From Euzebya pacifica (GTDB taxonomy: Bacteria; Actinomycetota; Nitriliruptoria; Euzebyales; Euzebyaceae), in assembly GCF_003344865.1 (NCBI RefSeq), contig NZ_CP031165.1, forward strand, positions 5,151,910-5,215,909: DNA of 64,000 nt, in the 5' to 3' direction. Position numbers and translations under genes: made by a program. Shown here in pieces: positions 53,079 through 62,189 of the stretch. How positions within the stretch are numbered: the stretch's first letter is position 1; every line of letters starts with the position of its first letter. The notes beneath the pieces were generated by a model. That model was not told the DNA's origin and did no database searches. It saw only the letters and a program-made list of their open reading frames with translations.

Positions 53079-55637
53079 ATGCCTCTCTCCCGCCGCCGCC
53101 TCCTGCGATCCACCGCCGCCGTGGGTGCAGGTGCCATGGTGCTCACCCAGCCCTTCACCAACCTTGCCGCCCTTGCGCTGGACAACGACGACGACTTCGG
53201 GACCTCGCGGGTCTCGCGCCTGTTCCCCGGACCGGTCCTCGTGCACGCCGACCTGCACAACCACTCCCACCTGTCCGACGGCGACGGCGACGCGGCCACC
53301 TTCTACCCCCTGATCCGCGACGCCGGCGTCGACGTGGCCGCGCTGACCGATCACGCCACCCTCCAGTGGGGGCCGGCCGGAACCCCGGGCGCCGACGTCT
53401 GTCAGGCGTTCGGGCCGCTGGCCGGCGACTGCAAGAGCGTTGCCGGCCTGACCAACGACGACTGGGCCTACACCGCCCAGCTGGCCGCCGAGTTCACCGA
53501 CGAGGCCAACGGGTTCCTCGGGGTGCGGGGCTTCGAGTGGTCCAGCCCCGTGCTGGGTCACGTCAACGTGTGGTTCACCGACCACTGGATCGACCCGTTG
53601 CACACCGTCGGCTTGATCGCCCCGGCCGCCGCCGAGTCCTACATCGATCCCGACCAGCTGACCGGACCCCTGCCGGGTCCCCTCGCCACGGTGCTGGAGA
53701 CCATCGTGCAGACGACGGCCGACATCGGTGACACGGCCAGCATGGCCCCGTTCCAGCAGTGGTTGGCCCAGCCGCAGGACACCCCGCTGATCGGCGGTGG
53801 CCAGAACGGCGTGGCCGGCTTCAACCACCCGGGCCGCGAGCCGGGCCGTTTCGGCGGATTCACCCACGAGCCCAGCCTGCAGGACACCATCGTCTCGATG
53901 GAGATCCTCAACAAGCGGGACGACTACCTGTTCGAGGGTGTCGGCGACGGCCGTCCCAGCCCCATCATCGACTGCCTCCGGGCCGGCTGGACGCCCGGGC
54001 TGATGGGTGCCAGCGACGAGCACGGCACCGACTGGGGCAGTCCGCTCGGCAAGGGCCGCGGCGGCCTGTGGATCAACGGTGGCGTGGTGAACAGGGCGGC
54101 CGTGCAGGAGGCCCTGCTGAGCCGCCGCTTCTACGCCGCACGCGTCAAGGGCCTGCGGATGGACACCTCCCTGAACGGGGTCCGCATGGGCGAGACCCTC
54201 GGCCACCCCGACGTGGGCCCGGTGCGCGTGCAGCTCGACCTCGATCGCGGTCCGGCGTCATGGGGCCGCGAGGTCCGCATCCAGGTGCTGGCCACCCCTG
54301 CCGACCCCGACCAGCTCGTCCCCGACCTGCTGCACGTCGAGGTTGCCCCGATCCCGCGGCCCGACCAGCCGGTCATCGAGTTCGTCGTCGACCGTGTCGA
54401 CCCCTCGGTCGTGAAGTGGCTCGTGCTGCGCATCTCGGGCCCCAACGACCTGAACGGCGAATCGCTCGGGATCAACGAAACCGACGGCGAGGCCGGGACG
54501 GCGTTCGCCGGTGGCGACGTGTCGTGGGCCTACTCCAGCCCCGTCCACCTCGACCCCACGCTGGAACCTCCTGCCGAGGACCGCGCCCCGCTGACCCGTC
54601 AGCCCGATCCCGACCCGAACCCGACCGGGCCCCCGACGACGGGAGGGGGAGGCGGCGGGCAGCCCGACCCGCAGCCCAGCCCGACGCCGACCCCCACGCC
54701 CACACCGGGCCCTGACGAGCCCGGCGGGGTACCGGCCACCGTCCGCCGTCGCGGTGGCGACACCCGTGTGGACACCGCCGCGGAGGTCTCGCGCTTCACC
54801 TTCACGGCCGACAGCGACGTCCCGGTGTTCGTCGCCGGCGCCGACGCCCTGGCCGACGCCCTCTCGGCAGGGCCGGCCGCCACCGCCCTCGGCCCCGGCC
54901 CGCTGCTGCTGGTCACCGACGAGGTGCCCGACGCGACCGCAGCCGAGCTCCGGCGGCTGGCGACCACCCGCATCGTCCTCCTGGGGGGTACGGCCGCCGT
55001 GTCGAGCGAGGTCGAGGAGGCGCTCGGCGCCTTTGCCGACGTCGAACGGATCGGGGGACCGACCCGTTTCGCCACCTCGGCCCTGATCAGCGAGGCCGCG
55101 TTCGACACCGACACCGCCGAGGTGTGGGTTGCCAACGGCGAACGCTTCGGCGACACGCTCGCCGGTGGCGCGGCTGCCGCACGGGCCGGCGCGCCCCTCC
55201 TGCTGGTCACCGCCGACACGGTCCCGGCCGAGGTCGACGCGGAGCTGCGCCGACTGGCGCCGGACCGCATCGTCCTGCTCGGCGGCAGCAGCGTCGTCGG
55301 GTCGGGTGTGGAGGCCACGCTGTCCGACGTCGCGCCCGTCACCCGCTTGGCCGGGCCCACCCGGGTGCACACGGCGGCGATGATCGCCGAGCACGCGTTC
55401 CCCGACGCCGACCACGTGATGGTCGTCAGCGGCGAGGCGATTCCCGACGCACTGTCGGCCACGCCGGCAGCGTTCATGCGGATGGCGCCGGTGCTGCTGG
55501 TCGACGTCGACGACATCCCCGACGAGACCGACGCCCAGCTGCGTCGCCTCGGCGCACAGCGGATCACCGTCGTCGGCGGCACCGCCGCGGTGTCGGATGC
55601 CGTGCTGGAGCGGCTGCGCACCTACGACGTCTCCTGA
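53079..55637 (+). CDS. Tat-exported PHP-domain phosphoesterase with three CWB2 wall-binding repeats
   Basis: An 852-residue protein. SRRRLLR at residues 4-10 begins a Tat signal. Residues about 50-330 are a PHP metallo-domain: VHADLHNHSHLSDGDGD, VAALTDHA, AGFNHPG and MGASDEHGTDWG supply metal-binding His and Asp residues. A beta-rich region and a Pro/Gly/Thr linker (about 510-550) follow, then three CWB2 repeats (about 555-850) with IVLLGGTAAVS, IVLLGGSSVVG and ITVVGGTAAVS. It is a surface phosphoesterase anchored non-covalently to the wall. A preceding PHO-box-like array suggests induction by phosphate shortage. Confidence 0.87.
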   Translation: MPLSRRRLLRSTAAVGAGAMVLTQPFTNLAALALDNDDDFGTSRVSRLFPGPVLVHADLHNHSHLSDGDGDAATFYPLIRDAGVDVAALTDHATLQWGPAGTPGADVCQAFGPLAGDCKSVAGLTNDDWAYTAQLAAEFTDEANGFLGVRGFEWSSPVLGHVNVWFTDHWIDPLHTVGLIAPAAAESYIDPDQLTGPLPGPLATVLETIVQTTADIGDTASMAPFQQWLAQPQDTPLIGGGQNGVAGFNHPGREPGRFGGFTHEPSLQDTIVSMEILNKRDDYLFEGVGDGRPSPIIDCLRAGWTPGLMGASDEHGTDWGSPLGKGRGGLWINGGVVNRAAVQEALLSRRFYAARVKGLRMDTSLNGVRMGETLGHPDVGPVRVQLDLDRGPASWGREVRIQVLATPADPDQLVPDLLHVEVAPIPRPDQPVIEFVVDRVDPSVVKWLVLRISGPNDLNGESLGINETDGEAGTAFAGGDVSWAYSSPVHLDPTLEPPAEDRAPLTRQPDPDPNPTGPPTTGGGGGGQPDPQPSPTPTPTPTPGPDEPGGVPATVRRRGGDTRVDTAAEVSRFTFTADSDVPVFVAGADALADALSAGPAATALGPGPLLLVTDEVPDATAAELRRLATTRIVLLGGTAAVSSEVEEALGAFADVERIGGPTRFATSALISEAAFDTDTAEVWVANGERFGDTLAGGAAAARAGAPLLLVTADTVPAEVDAELRRLAPDRIVLLGGSSVVGSGVEATLSDVAPVTRLAGPTRVHTAAMIAEHAFPDADHVMVVSGEAIPDALSATPAAFMRMAPVLLVDVDDIPDETDAQLRRLGAQRITVVGGTAAVSDAVLERLRTYDVS

Positions 55638-55669
55638 CCGCAGCCTCCCTCGCGACCCAGGAGACACTG

Positions 55670-57127
55670 GTGCCGATCCGGCCGGCCCTCCACCTGCCCG
55701 CACGCCGTCCGCCGTGGGCCGGGGCTCCTGCCCGCCTGCCCATCGCGGTGGTCCTCGTCGTGGTGTGCCTCGCCCTGCTGGGTGGAGCCGGTACCGCCGA
55801 CGCCCACCCGCTCGGCCCGCCGCCGGAAGCCACCATCGCCGCTTCCGGGCAAGGAATCACGGTGATGTGGTCGGCCGAGCGCGACGACATCCACGCCATC
55901 GCGCGGGCCGTCGGTGCCGCGGCCGACGAGATGATCTTCGAGGAGGTCAACGGCGAGCTCGTCCAGGTGGCCGGCGACAACGACGTCGCCCTCCTGGCGG
56001 AGGATCCGGCCGTCGCGGGGTACTTCCTCGACCACATACGCGTCGAGCGTGCCGGGGACCGTTGTGATGGTGTGGTGACCGCCCACCCGACCTTCGACGG
56101 CGACCCGGCGGTCGTGGTGTTCACCTGCCCGCAGCCGGCCGGCGAGGTCCGGGTCACCATCACCGCGCTGACCGAGCTGAGCGATCGTTACCGCACGATC
56201 AGCCGGGCCACCCACGCCGACCCGGCCAGCGGCCTGCACACCGCCACTGCCCCCACCGTCGCCTACACGTTCTCGCCGGACGACGGGACCGCCGACGACA
56301 CCGGTTCGACGGCTGGAACGACCAGCGGTTCCGTCCACGACGAACGTGCAGTCCCCGCGCGGGTGTTCGGTCCCCTGGAGGACCGGATGCTCGCCATCAT
56401 CGACACGACGAGCTCCTCGGCCTGGGCGCTGCTCGGCGGCGTGATGCTCGCCCTCGGGATCGGTGCGCTGCACGCCCTCGGCCCCGGGCACGGCAAGGCG
56501 GTGACCGCGTCGTACGTTGCCAGCACCCCCACGGGGCGTCGCGACGCCCTGATGCTGGGGGCGGCGGTCGCGATCATGCACACGGCGAGCGCCTTGGTGC
56601 TCGGCTTCCTCCTGTTCGCCGTCACCTCGGCCACCGGCTGGATCGACGACGCCGGGCGATGGCTCCGGGTCCTGTCCGCCTTGATGGTGCTGGGCGTCGG
56701 CCTCTGGCTCCTGCGGCGACGCTGGCCGTCCCGATCGACTGCCGACCCACACATGCACGACCACGCCCACGCCCACAACCACGGGGTCGGTGGCGATCAC
56801 GTCATGTCCCTGCGAGGCCTGCTGCTGATCGGGGTCTCCGGCGGCCTGTTGCCCTCCCCGTCAGCCCTGCTGGTGCTGACGACCGGCCTGTTCACCGGCC
56901 GCACTGCCTACGCCATGGTGCTGGTCGCAACCTTCGGAGTGGGCATGGCCCTGACCCTGACGGCCATCGCGCTCGGGTCCCGGGAGATACGGGCACGGGC
57001 CAACCGGGCGACCGCCGGACCGCTGGCCCGGCTCGCCGACGCCGCGCCGCTCGTGGGGGCGGCGGTGCTCGTGGCGACAGGCATGATCCTGGTCGTCACA
57101 TCGGTGGCCGCGCTGGAGCTCGGCTGA
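55670..57127 (+). CDS. NicO/RcnA-type metal transporter with secreted N-terminal domain
   Basis: A 485-residue protein. A signal segment (LPIAVVLVVVCLALLGG) is followed by DAHPLGPPPEA and an external domain of about 190 residues with two cysteines. The membrane part has GALHALGPGHGKAV, the family's metal-binding helix, a cytoplasmic His-rich loop (DPHMHDHAHAHNHG) and about six helices. This matches nickel/cobalt transporters of the NicO superfamily. Direction and metal are uncertain. The GTG at 55670 has AGGAG 6 nt upstream. It follows the PHP gene by 32 bp and may share its transcript. Confidence 0.82.
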   Translation: MPIRPALHLPARRPPWAGAPARLPIAVVLVVVCLALLGGAGTADAHPLGPPPEATIAASGQGITVMWSAERDDIHAIARAVGAAADEMIFEEVNGELVQVAGDNDVALLAEDPAVAGYFLDHIRVERAGDRCDGVVTAHPTFDGDPAVVVFTCPQPAGEVRVTITALTELSDRYRTISRATHADPASGLHTATAPTVAYTFSPDDGTADDTGSTAGTTSGSVHDERAVPARVFGPLEDRMLAIIDTTSSSAWALLGGVMLALGIGALHALGPGHGKAVTASYVASTPTGRRDALMLGAAVAIMHTASALVLGFLLFAVTSATGWIDDAGRWLRVLSALMVLGVGLWLLRRRWPSRSTADPHMHDHAHAHNHGVGGDHVMSLRGLLLIGVSGGLLPSPSALLVLTTGLFTGRTAYAMVLVATFGVGMALTLTAIALGSREIRARANRATAGPLARLADAAPLVGAAVLVATGMILVVTSVAALELG

Positions 57128-57205
57128 GCCCGAGCGGCGCACTCCCCGAGGGCCCGATGTGGCCGAACGTGTAGCAACTGGCATGTTGGGGACCCTCAAC
57201 CACCG

Positions 57206-57257
57206 GGCAACCCACGCGCCCCCCTTTTGTTGTGTCCGTCCTTTTCGCGTGGGTGCC
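57206..57257 (+). promoter_or_regulatory. 5'-UTR hairpin ending at the ribosome site of the osmoprotectant-binding gene
   Basis: GGCAACCCACGCG (57206-57218) pairs with CGCGTGGGTGCC (57246-57257) with a single bulged A. The 27-nt loop is C- then U-rich. The stem ends 4 nt before AAGGAGG (57262-57268), so it could tune translation. Confidence 0.45.
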
Positions 57258-57276
57258 ACCCAAGGAGGAACACGTC

Positions 57277-58278
57277 ATCCAACGCTTCACCCCCCGCATG
57301 TTCATCGCCCTCTTCGCGGTCCTCGCGATGCTGGGCGCCGCCTGCTCCGACTCCGGCGACGACGCCGGTAGCGACGGCGGCGACGAGACGACCAGCGACG
57401 GAGGAGGTGAGAGCAGCGGAGACGGTGCGCTGTCGGAGTTCGACCTCGAGGGACAGTCCGTGACCGTCGGATCCAAGGACTTCACCGAGCAGCTCGTGCT
57501 CGGTGAGATCTACGTCCAGGCGCTCGAGGCGGCCGGCGCCAGCGTGACCAACCAGGTCAACCTCGGTGGCACCGCGGTGGCCCGCGAGGCCCTGCTGGCC
57601 GGCGAGATCGACCTGTACCCCGAGTACAACGGCACCGGCTGGACCGTGCACCTCGGCAACGAGGACCCCTCCTTCGACTCCGAGGAGCTGACCACGAACG
57701 TCCGCGAGGCGGACCTCGAGGAGAACAGCATCCGCTGGGTCTCCCAGGCGCCGTTCAACAACACCTACGGCTTCGCCGCCGGCCCCGACTTCGTCGAGGA
57801 GAACGGTGAGCTGGACCTGCAGGGCATGGCCGACTACATCGCCGAGAACCCCAGCGCGACCGTGTGCATGGAGTCGGAGTTCCCGTCCCGCCCCGACGGC
57901 CTCGTCCTGTTCGAGAACGAGACCGGCTTCACCATCCCCCAGGACCAGATCGTGATCCTGGACACCGGCATCATCTACAACGACACCGCCACCGGCGAGT
58001 GCACCTTCGGTGAGATCTTCACCACCGACGGCCGCATCCCGGCGCTGGAGCTCGACGTCATCGACGCCGAGGGTGTCTTCATCCTCTACAACGTGTCCGC
58101 CAACCTCCGCGACGAGGTCTACGGCGAGCACCCCGACGCCTACGAGGAGATCTTCGAGCTGATCCACGAGCCCCTGACCAAGGAGCGCATGGCCGAGCTG
58201 AACAGCTTCGTGTCCGTCGAGGGCGAGGAGCCCGCCGACGTCGCCCGTCAGTACCTCGAGGACGAGGGCCTGATCTAG
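57277..58278 (+). CDS. Osmoprotectant ABC transporter substrate-binding lipoprotein
   Basis: About 333 residues. MFIALFAVLAMLGAAC is a lipobox signal, followed by a Ser/Gly/Asp-rich linker. The binding domain has VTVGSKDFTEQLVLGEIYVQ, the common opening of the OpuC/ProX-type (glycine betaine, choline, carnitine) family, and LLAGEIDLYPEYNGTGW. The start is unclear. AAGGAGG at 57262-57268 points to an ATC codon at 57277, 8 nt downstream, which gives a proper basic n-region; GTG at 57232 or 57253 lies within a hairpin, and ATG at 57298 leaves no basic residues. Convergent with its transporter genes. Confidence 0.88.
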   Translation: MQRFTPRMFIALFAVLAMLGAACSDSGDDAGSDGGDETTSDGGGESSGDGALSEFDLEGQSVTVGSKDFTEQLVLGEIYVQALEAAGASVTNQVNLGGTAVAREALLAGEIDLYPEYNGTGWTVHLGNEDPSFDSEELTTNVREADLEENSIRWVSQAPFNNTYGFAAGPDFVEENGELDLQGMADYIAENPSATVCMESEFPSRPDGLVLFENETGFTIPQDQIVILDTGIIYNDTATGECTFGEIFTTDGRIPALELDVIDAEGVFILYNVSANLRDEVYGEHPDAYEEIFELIHEPLTKERMAELNSFVSVEGEEPADVARQYLEDEGLI

Positions 58279-58292
58279 GCACGACAAGCCAT

Positions 58293-58331
58293 GACGAAGG
58301 GGTGCGACCGATCCGGTCGCACCCCTTCGTC
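58293..58331. terminator. Strong bidirectional terminator
   Basis: A perfect 18-bp stem (58293-58310 with 58314-58331) and a 3-nt loop lie between the convergent binding-protein gene and the permease gene. Followed by GTTGTCT. Confidence 0.8.
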
Positions 58332-58350
58332 GTTGTCTCGTACCGGTCGC

Positions 58351-59157
58351 TCAGCTGAGGCCGCGAGGGGTCAGCGTCCGCTGCACGAGCGCAGCGATCC
58401 AGTCGACGGTGAGGGCGACCAGGGCGGTCATGGCGGCACCGACGACGATCACCACGTCGCGCTGCAGCTTCAGGCCGGTGTTGATGGTCTCGCCGAGCCC
58501 ACCCCCACCGATGAGGAACGCAAGCGCGGCGGTCCCGACGTTGATGACCAGCGCCGTGCGGATGCCGGCCAGGATGACGGGTACCGCCAGCGGAAGCTCG
58601 ATCTTCCGGAGGACCTGTTGCTTGGTCATGCCCATGCCGCGAGCCGCCTCGATCGTGGAGGTGTCGACCTGCTGGAGGCCGACCATGGTGTTCCGCAGCA
58701 CCGGCAGGATCGAGTAGACGATCAACGCGATGACCGCGGAGCGGAAGTTGGTCCCGAAGGTGATGGCCAGCAGCACCAGCAGGCCGTACGCCGGGATGGC
58801 CTGTCCGCTGGAGGCGACGCCCTGGATGAGGGTGGACAGTCGACGGGCCGACGGGCGGGTGACGAAGATGCCCAGCGGGATGGCGATGGCGATCACGAAG
58901 ACGGTGGAGACGCCCGTCAGCTGCAGGTGCTCGAGCAGCTGTCCGCGGATCAGCTCCGCCCGCAGCGCATCGGTCTCGATGGAGCCCAGGTCCTGGGTGG
59001 TGACCCACGTGTAGAGCAGCAGGGACAGCGCAGCGATGGCCACGGGCGCCCCGAGGAGGGACACCCAGGGATTGGTGCGGACCCAGCGATAGGCACGGAC
59101 GAGCGGGCCGTCACCGCCCAGGAGCGAGGTGTCGGCGGTGGCTGTGGCGGTGCTCAC
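58351..59157 (-). CDS. Osmoprotectant ABC transporter permease
   Basis: A 268-residue membrane permease with about six helices. PAYGLLVLLAITFG and IVYSILPVLRNTMVGLQQVDTSTIEAARGMGMT are the conserved ABC-interaction (EAA) loop and its lead-in, as in OpuCB/OpuCD. GTG at 59157 is in a GTGA overlap with the ATPase stop. It is the third gene of the permease-ATPase-permease operon. Confidence 0.92.
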   Translation of the reverse strand: MSTATATADTSLLGGDGPLVRAYRWVRTNPWVSLLGAPVAIAALSLLLYTWVTTQDLGSIETDALRAELIRGQLLEHLQLTGVSTVFVIAIAIPLGIFVTRPSARRLSTLIQGVASSGQAIPAYGLLVLLAITFGTNFRSAVIALIVYSILPVLRNTMVGLQQVDTSTIEAARGMGMTKQQVLRKIELPLAVPVILAGIRTALVINVGTAALAFLIGGGGLGETINTGLKLQRDVVIVVGAAMTALVALTVDWIAALVQRTLTPRGLS

Positions 59158-60362
59158 GACTTGGCAGCCTCCCCGTAGTGGCGGGCGGCGTCGGCCTGCA
59201 TGCGCTTGATGACGTCGGTCAGGGTGTTGATGCTGATCGACCCCTGGTAGGTGCCGTCCCGGTCGATGACCGTGGCCATCGAGGCGGTCGAGTGCAGCAT
59301 CTGCTCGAGCGCATCGCGCAGCGTGGCGTTGGGTTCCACGGTGGCGGTCACCCTGGGGCCGACCTCGTGCAGCGGACGGTCGGTGCGCTGCAGGTGGTGC
59401 TCGCCGATCCAGCGGTGCGGCCGGTTCTTCTCGTCCAGCAGCAGGACCCACCCGTCGTCGGACTGACTCAGCTTGCGCTGCACCTCGTCGCGGCTCTCAC
59501 CGGCGTGGATGGTCAGCACGGGCGTCAGGTCGAGGTCGCGGACCCGCTCGAGGTCCAGGCCCTTGAGGGTCGCGCCGCTGCCGATGAAGTCCTCGACGAA
59601 GTCATCGATCGGATGGGCGAGGATGCGCTCGGGGGTGTCGAACTGGGCGATCTGCGACCGCTCCTTCAGCACGACGATCCGGTCGCCCATCTTGATGGCC
59701 TCGTCGATGTCGTGGGTGACGAAGACGATGGTCTTCTTCAGGTCCGCCTGCACGCGCAGGAACTCGTTCTGCAGGCGGTCGCGCGTGATGGGGTCGATCG
59801 CGCCGAAGGGCTCGTCCATCAGCATGACGGGCGGGTCGGCGGCGAGCGCACGGGCCACGCCGACACGCTGGGCCTGACCACCGGAAAGCTCCTTGGGATA
59901 GCGGTCGCGGTACAGCGACGGGTCCATGCCGACCAGGTCGAGCAGCTCGTCGACCCTGGCCGTGATGCGGTTGTCGTCCCAGCCGAGCATCCGCGGCACC
60001 GTCGCGATGTTGTCGGTGATCGTCATGTGGGGGAACAAGCCGATCTGCTGGATGACGTAGCCGATGCGACGCCGCAGCCGGTCGGCGTCGACGTCGGTGA
60101 CGTCCTCGCCGTCGAAGACGATCCGTCCCGACGACGGCTCGATCATCCGGTTGATGAGGCGGAGGGTGGTGGACTTGCCGCAACCCGATGGACCGACCAG
60201 CACGAGGATCTCGCCCTCGGGGATGTCCAGCGTCAGGTCCTCCACCGCGGGCACCTTCGTCCCGGGGTAGACCTTGGACACCTTGTCCAGGTGGATCATG
60301 GTTCGTGGTGCCGCGTCGGACGTCAGCCCGGACGTGGGCTCGGGGGTCTGTATGGCGGTCAC
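59154..60362 (-). CDS. Osmoprotectant ABC transporter ATP-binding protein with CBS pair
   Basis: A 402-residue ATPase. Walker A is GPSGCGKST (residues 57-65), the signature is LSGGQAQRVGVARALA, Walker B is VMLMDEPFGAIDP and the switch histidine lies in VFVTHDIDEA. The C-terminal region (about 270-395) is a CBS pair, which in OpuA/OpuC proteins senses ionic strength or cyclic nucleotides and gates transport. GTG at 60362 in a 4-bp overlap with the upstream permease. The long frame upstream is rejected as read-through. Confidence 0.94.
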   Translation of the reverse strand: MTAIQTPEPTSGLTSDAAPRTMIHLDKVSKVYPGTKVPAVEDLTLDIPEGEILVLVGPSGCGKSTTLRLINRMIEPSSGRIVFDGEDVTDVDADRLRRRIGYVIQQIGLFPHMTITDNIATVPRMLGWDDNRITARVDELLDLVGMDPSLYRDRYPKELSGGQAQRVGVARALAADPPVMLMDEPFGAIDPITRDRLQNEFLRVQADLKKTIVFVTHDIDEAIKMGDRIVVLKERSQIAQFDTPERILAHPIDDFVEDFIGSGATLKGLDLERVRDLDLTPVLTIHAGESRDEVQRKLSQSDDGWVLLLDEKNRPHRWIGEHHLQRTDRPLHEVGPRVTATVEPNATLRDALEQMLHSTASMATVIDRDGTYQGSISINTLTDVIKRMQADAARHYGEAAKS

Positions 60363-61135
60363 TGGAGTCCCTTCGAGGTGGTGACCTTGGTCAGGAACGC
60401 GAAGAGGCGCTCGAAGACCAGGGCGAGGAGGATGATGAAGACGGTGCCGGTCCAGATGCGCTCGACGGAGGTCGGCAGCGGGAAACGGGCCAGGCCGTCC
60501 TTGATGAAGTCGCCGAGCCCTCCGCCGGCGACGAGCGTGGCGATCGCGGCGATGGAGATGGTGAGCACGGTCGCCACGCGGATGCCGGTCAGGATCACCG
60601 GCCAGGCGAGCGGCAGCTGCACCTTGCGGATGCGCTGCAGGTTGCTCAGCCCCATGCCCTTGGCGGCCTCGACGATGGCCGGGTCGACCTGGTCGAGCCC
60701 CGTGATGGTGTTCCGCAGGATCGGCAGGATCGAGTAGATCGTCAGCGCCAGGTAGGGCGAGGTGAATCCGATGCCGACCACCGGGATGAAGATCGCGAAC
60801 AGTGCCAGCGACGGGATCGTCAGCGCGATGCTCGACAGCGTCAGCGCGACCTGCTTGCCGATCGGGCTGCGGTGCACGGCCACCCCCAGCGGGATGGCGA
60901 TCGCGGCCCCGGTCAACATGGCGCTGACCGTCAGGATCGTGTGCTCGATCGTCAGCTCGATGATGTCGTCGGGCCGGCTGACCACGAAGTCGAACCAGCT
61001 GACCACGCCGTCGAACGCGGTCACCAGCCGCCACACGAGGAGCAACAGCAATACGCCGCCGACTGCGGCGGCGATCATCAGTACTTTTCGTTCGCCTTCG
61101 GGAACAGGCGCGTCGTTGTCGCGTTTTGTGACCAT
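60359..61135 (-). CDS. Osmoprotectant ABC transporter permease
   Basis: A 258-residue permease with six helices. It contains IPSLALFAIFIPVVGIG and YSILPILRNTITGLDQVDPAIVEAAKGMGLS, the EAA-loop region of OpuC-type permeases. It is the first gene of the three-gene operon. ATG at 61135 has TAGGGT 6 nt upstream and no ribosome site. A polar N-terminus with MVTKRDNDAP is cytoplasmic. Confidence 0.92.
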   Translation of the reverse strand: MVTKRDNDAPVPEGERKVLMIAAAVGGVLLLLLVWRLVTAFDGVVSWFDFVVSRPDDIIELTIEHTILTVSAMLTGAAIAIPLGVAVHRSPIGKQVALTLSSIALTIPSLALFAIFIPVVGIGFTSPYLALTIYSILPILRNTITGLDQVDPAIVEAAKGMGLSNLQRIRKVQLPLAWPVILTGIRVATVLTISIAAIATLVAGGGLGDFIKDGLARFPLPTSVERIWTGTVFIILLALVFERLFAFLTKVTTSKGLQ

Positions 61136-61141
61136 GAGCTG

Positions 61142-61147
61142 ACCCTA
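61142..61147 (-). promoter_or_regulatory. Candidate -10 box (TAGGGT) for the osmoprotectant operon
   Basis: Minus strand, 6 nt before the ATG at 61135. Leaderless pattern. Confidence 0.4.
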
Positions 61148-61233
61148 CATGTCGAATGAGCCGCACCCCGGCCCGGCACTTGGGGCCATGCCCACGACAC
61201 CGCCGACCCAAACATCGACACCGGAGCACGACC

Positions 61234-62028
61234 ATGACCCTCACCCTGTCCGACGGCCCGCTCGGCACCAACCCGCCGGAGTCCACGAACTATGCGATCG
61301 ATGGACCGCCACACCGGATCCTGTTCAGCGACTTCCCCCGGCGGGTCCGTGCCGTCGTCGGCGGCGAGGTCGTCATCGACACGACCGCCGGCAAGCTGCT
61401 GCACGAGTCCAACATCCTCCCGGCCCTGTACGTGCCGATCGAGGACGTGCGCATGGACCTCCTCGAGCCCACCGAGCTCTCCACGCACTGCCCGTTCAAG
61501 GGGGACGCCAGCTACTGGTCGGTGACCGTCGGCGACCGCACCGTGGACAACGCCGTGTGGGGATACCCCGAGCCCAACGCCGACGCGCCGTGGCTGAAGG
61601 GCTACGTGGCCCCGTACTTCGACCGCTTCGATGCGTGGTTCGACGAGGACGAGCAGGTCGAGGGGCACCTCCGCGATCCCTACCACCGGGTCGACGTGCG
61701 TCGCAGCAGCCGGACCGTCGTGGTCCGCGTCGGCGACGTGGAGGTCGCCCGATCCGGTCGCCCGATGGTGCTCAGCGAGACGGGAATGCCCAACCGGTTC
61801 TACCTGCCCGAGGCCGACATCCGCACCGACCTGCTCGTCGGGTCGACCACCGGCTCGCACTGCCCCTACAAGGGCGACGCGTCGTACTGGTCGATGGCCG
61901 ACGGCTCGGCCGACGACGTGGCCTGGGGCTACCCCGACCCGCTGGACGACGCCACCCGCGTGGCCGGCCACCGGTGCTTCCTCGGCGACACCGTGACCAC
62001 CGAGGTCGACGGCGCCGTACTGCGCTGA
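61234..62028 (+). CDS. Tandem DUF427 protein
   Basis: A 264-residue soluble protein made of two DUF427 units. Each ends in a closely similar motif: HCPFKGDASYWSV (about residue 88) and HCPYKGDASYWSM (about 209), both followed by a WGYP motif. The family fold is a beta barrel of unknown function, sometimes near nucleotidyltransferases. The ATG at 61234 has GGAG 7 nt upstream. Between the two units, the YVAPYFDRFDAWFDEDEQV linker is acidic. Confidence 0.85.
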   Translation: MTLTLSDGPLGTNPPESTNYAIDGPPHRILFSDFPRRVRAVVGGEVVIDTTAGKLLHESNILPALYVPIEDVRMDLLEPTELSTHCPFKGDASYWSVTVGDRTVDNAVWGYPEPNADAPWLKGYVAPYFDRFDAWFDEDEQVEGHLRDPYHRVDVRRSSRTVVVRVGDVEVARSGRPMVLSETGMPNRFYLPEADIRTDLLVGSTTGSHCPYKGDASYWSMADGSADDVAWGYPDPLDDATRVAGHRCFLGDTVTTEVDGAVLR

Positions 62029-62189
62029 GGAAGGCCACGTACCCCCGGGGCGTACGGCTGGGCATCGACCAGGAGTTGCCCCCGGGGCCCACGGATGGGC
62101 ACGTATCGACCCTTCGGTATCCGGTGAGAAACAGAGGTGTCGGCACAGTCGCCGACATGCTCCCGCCCGCTACAGAAGGGAACACCCAG

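Noticed and set aside
61156-61233. Upstream extension of the DUF427 ORF (start at 61156)
   Set aside because: Arg/His-rich extension with no ribosome site; ATG at 61234 has GGAG and begins the domain.
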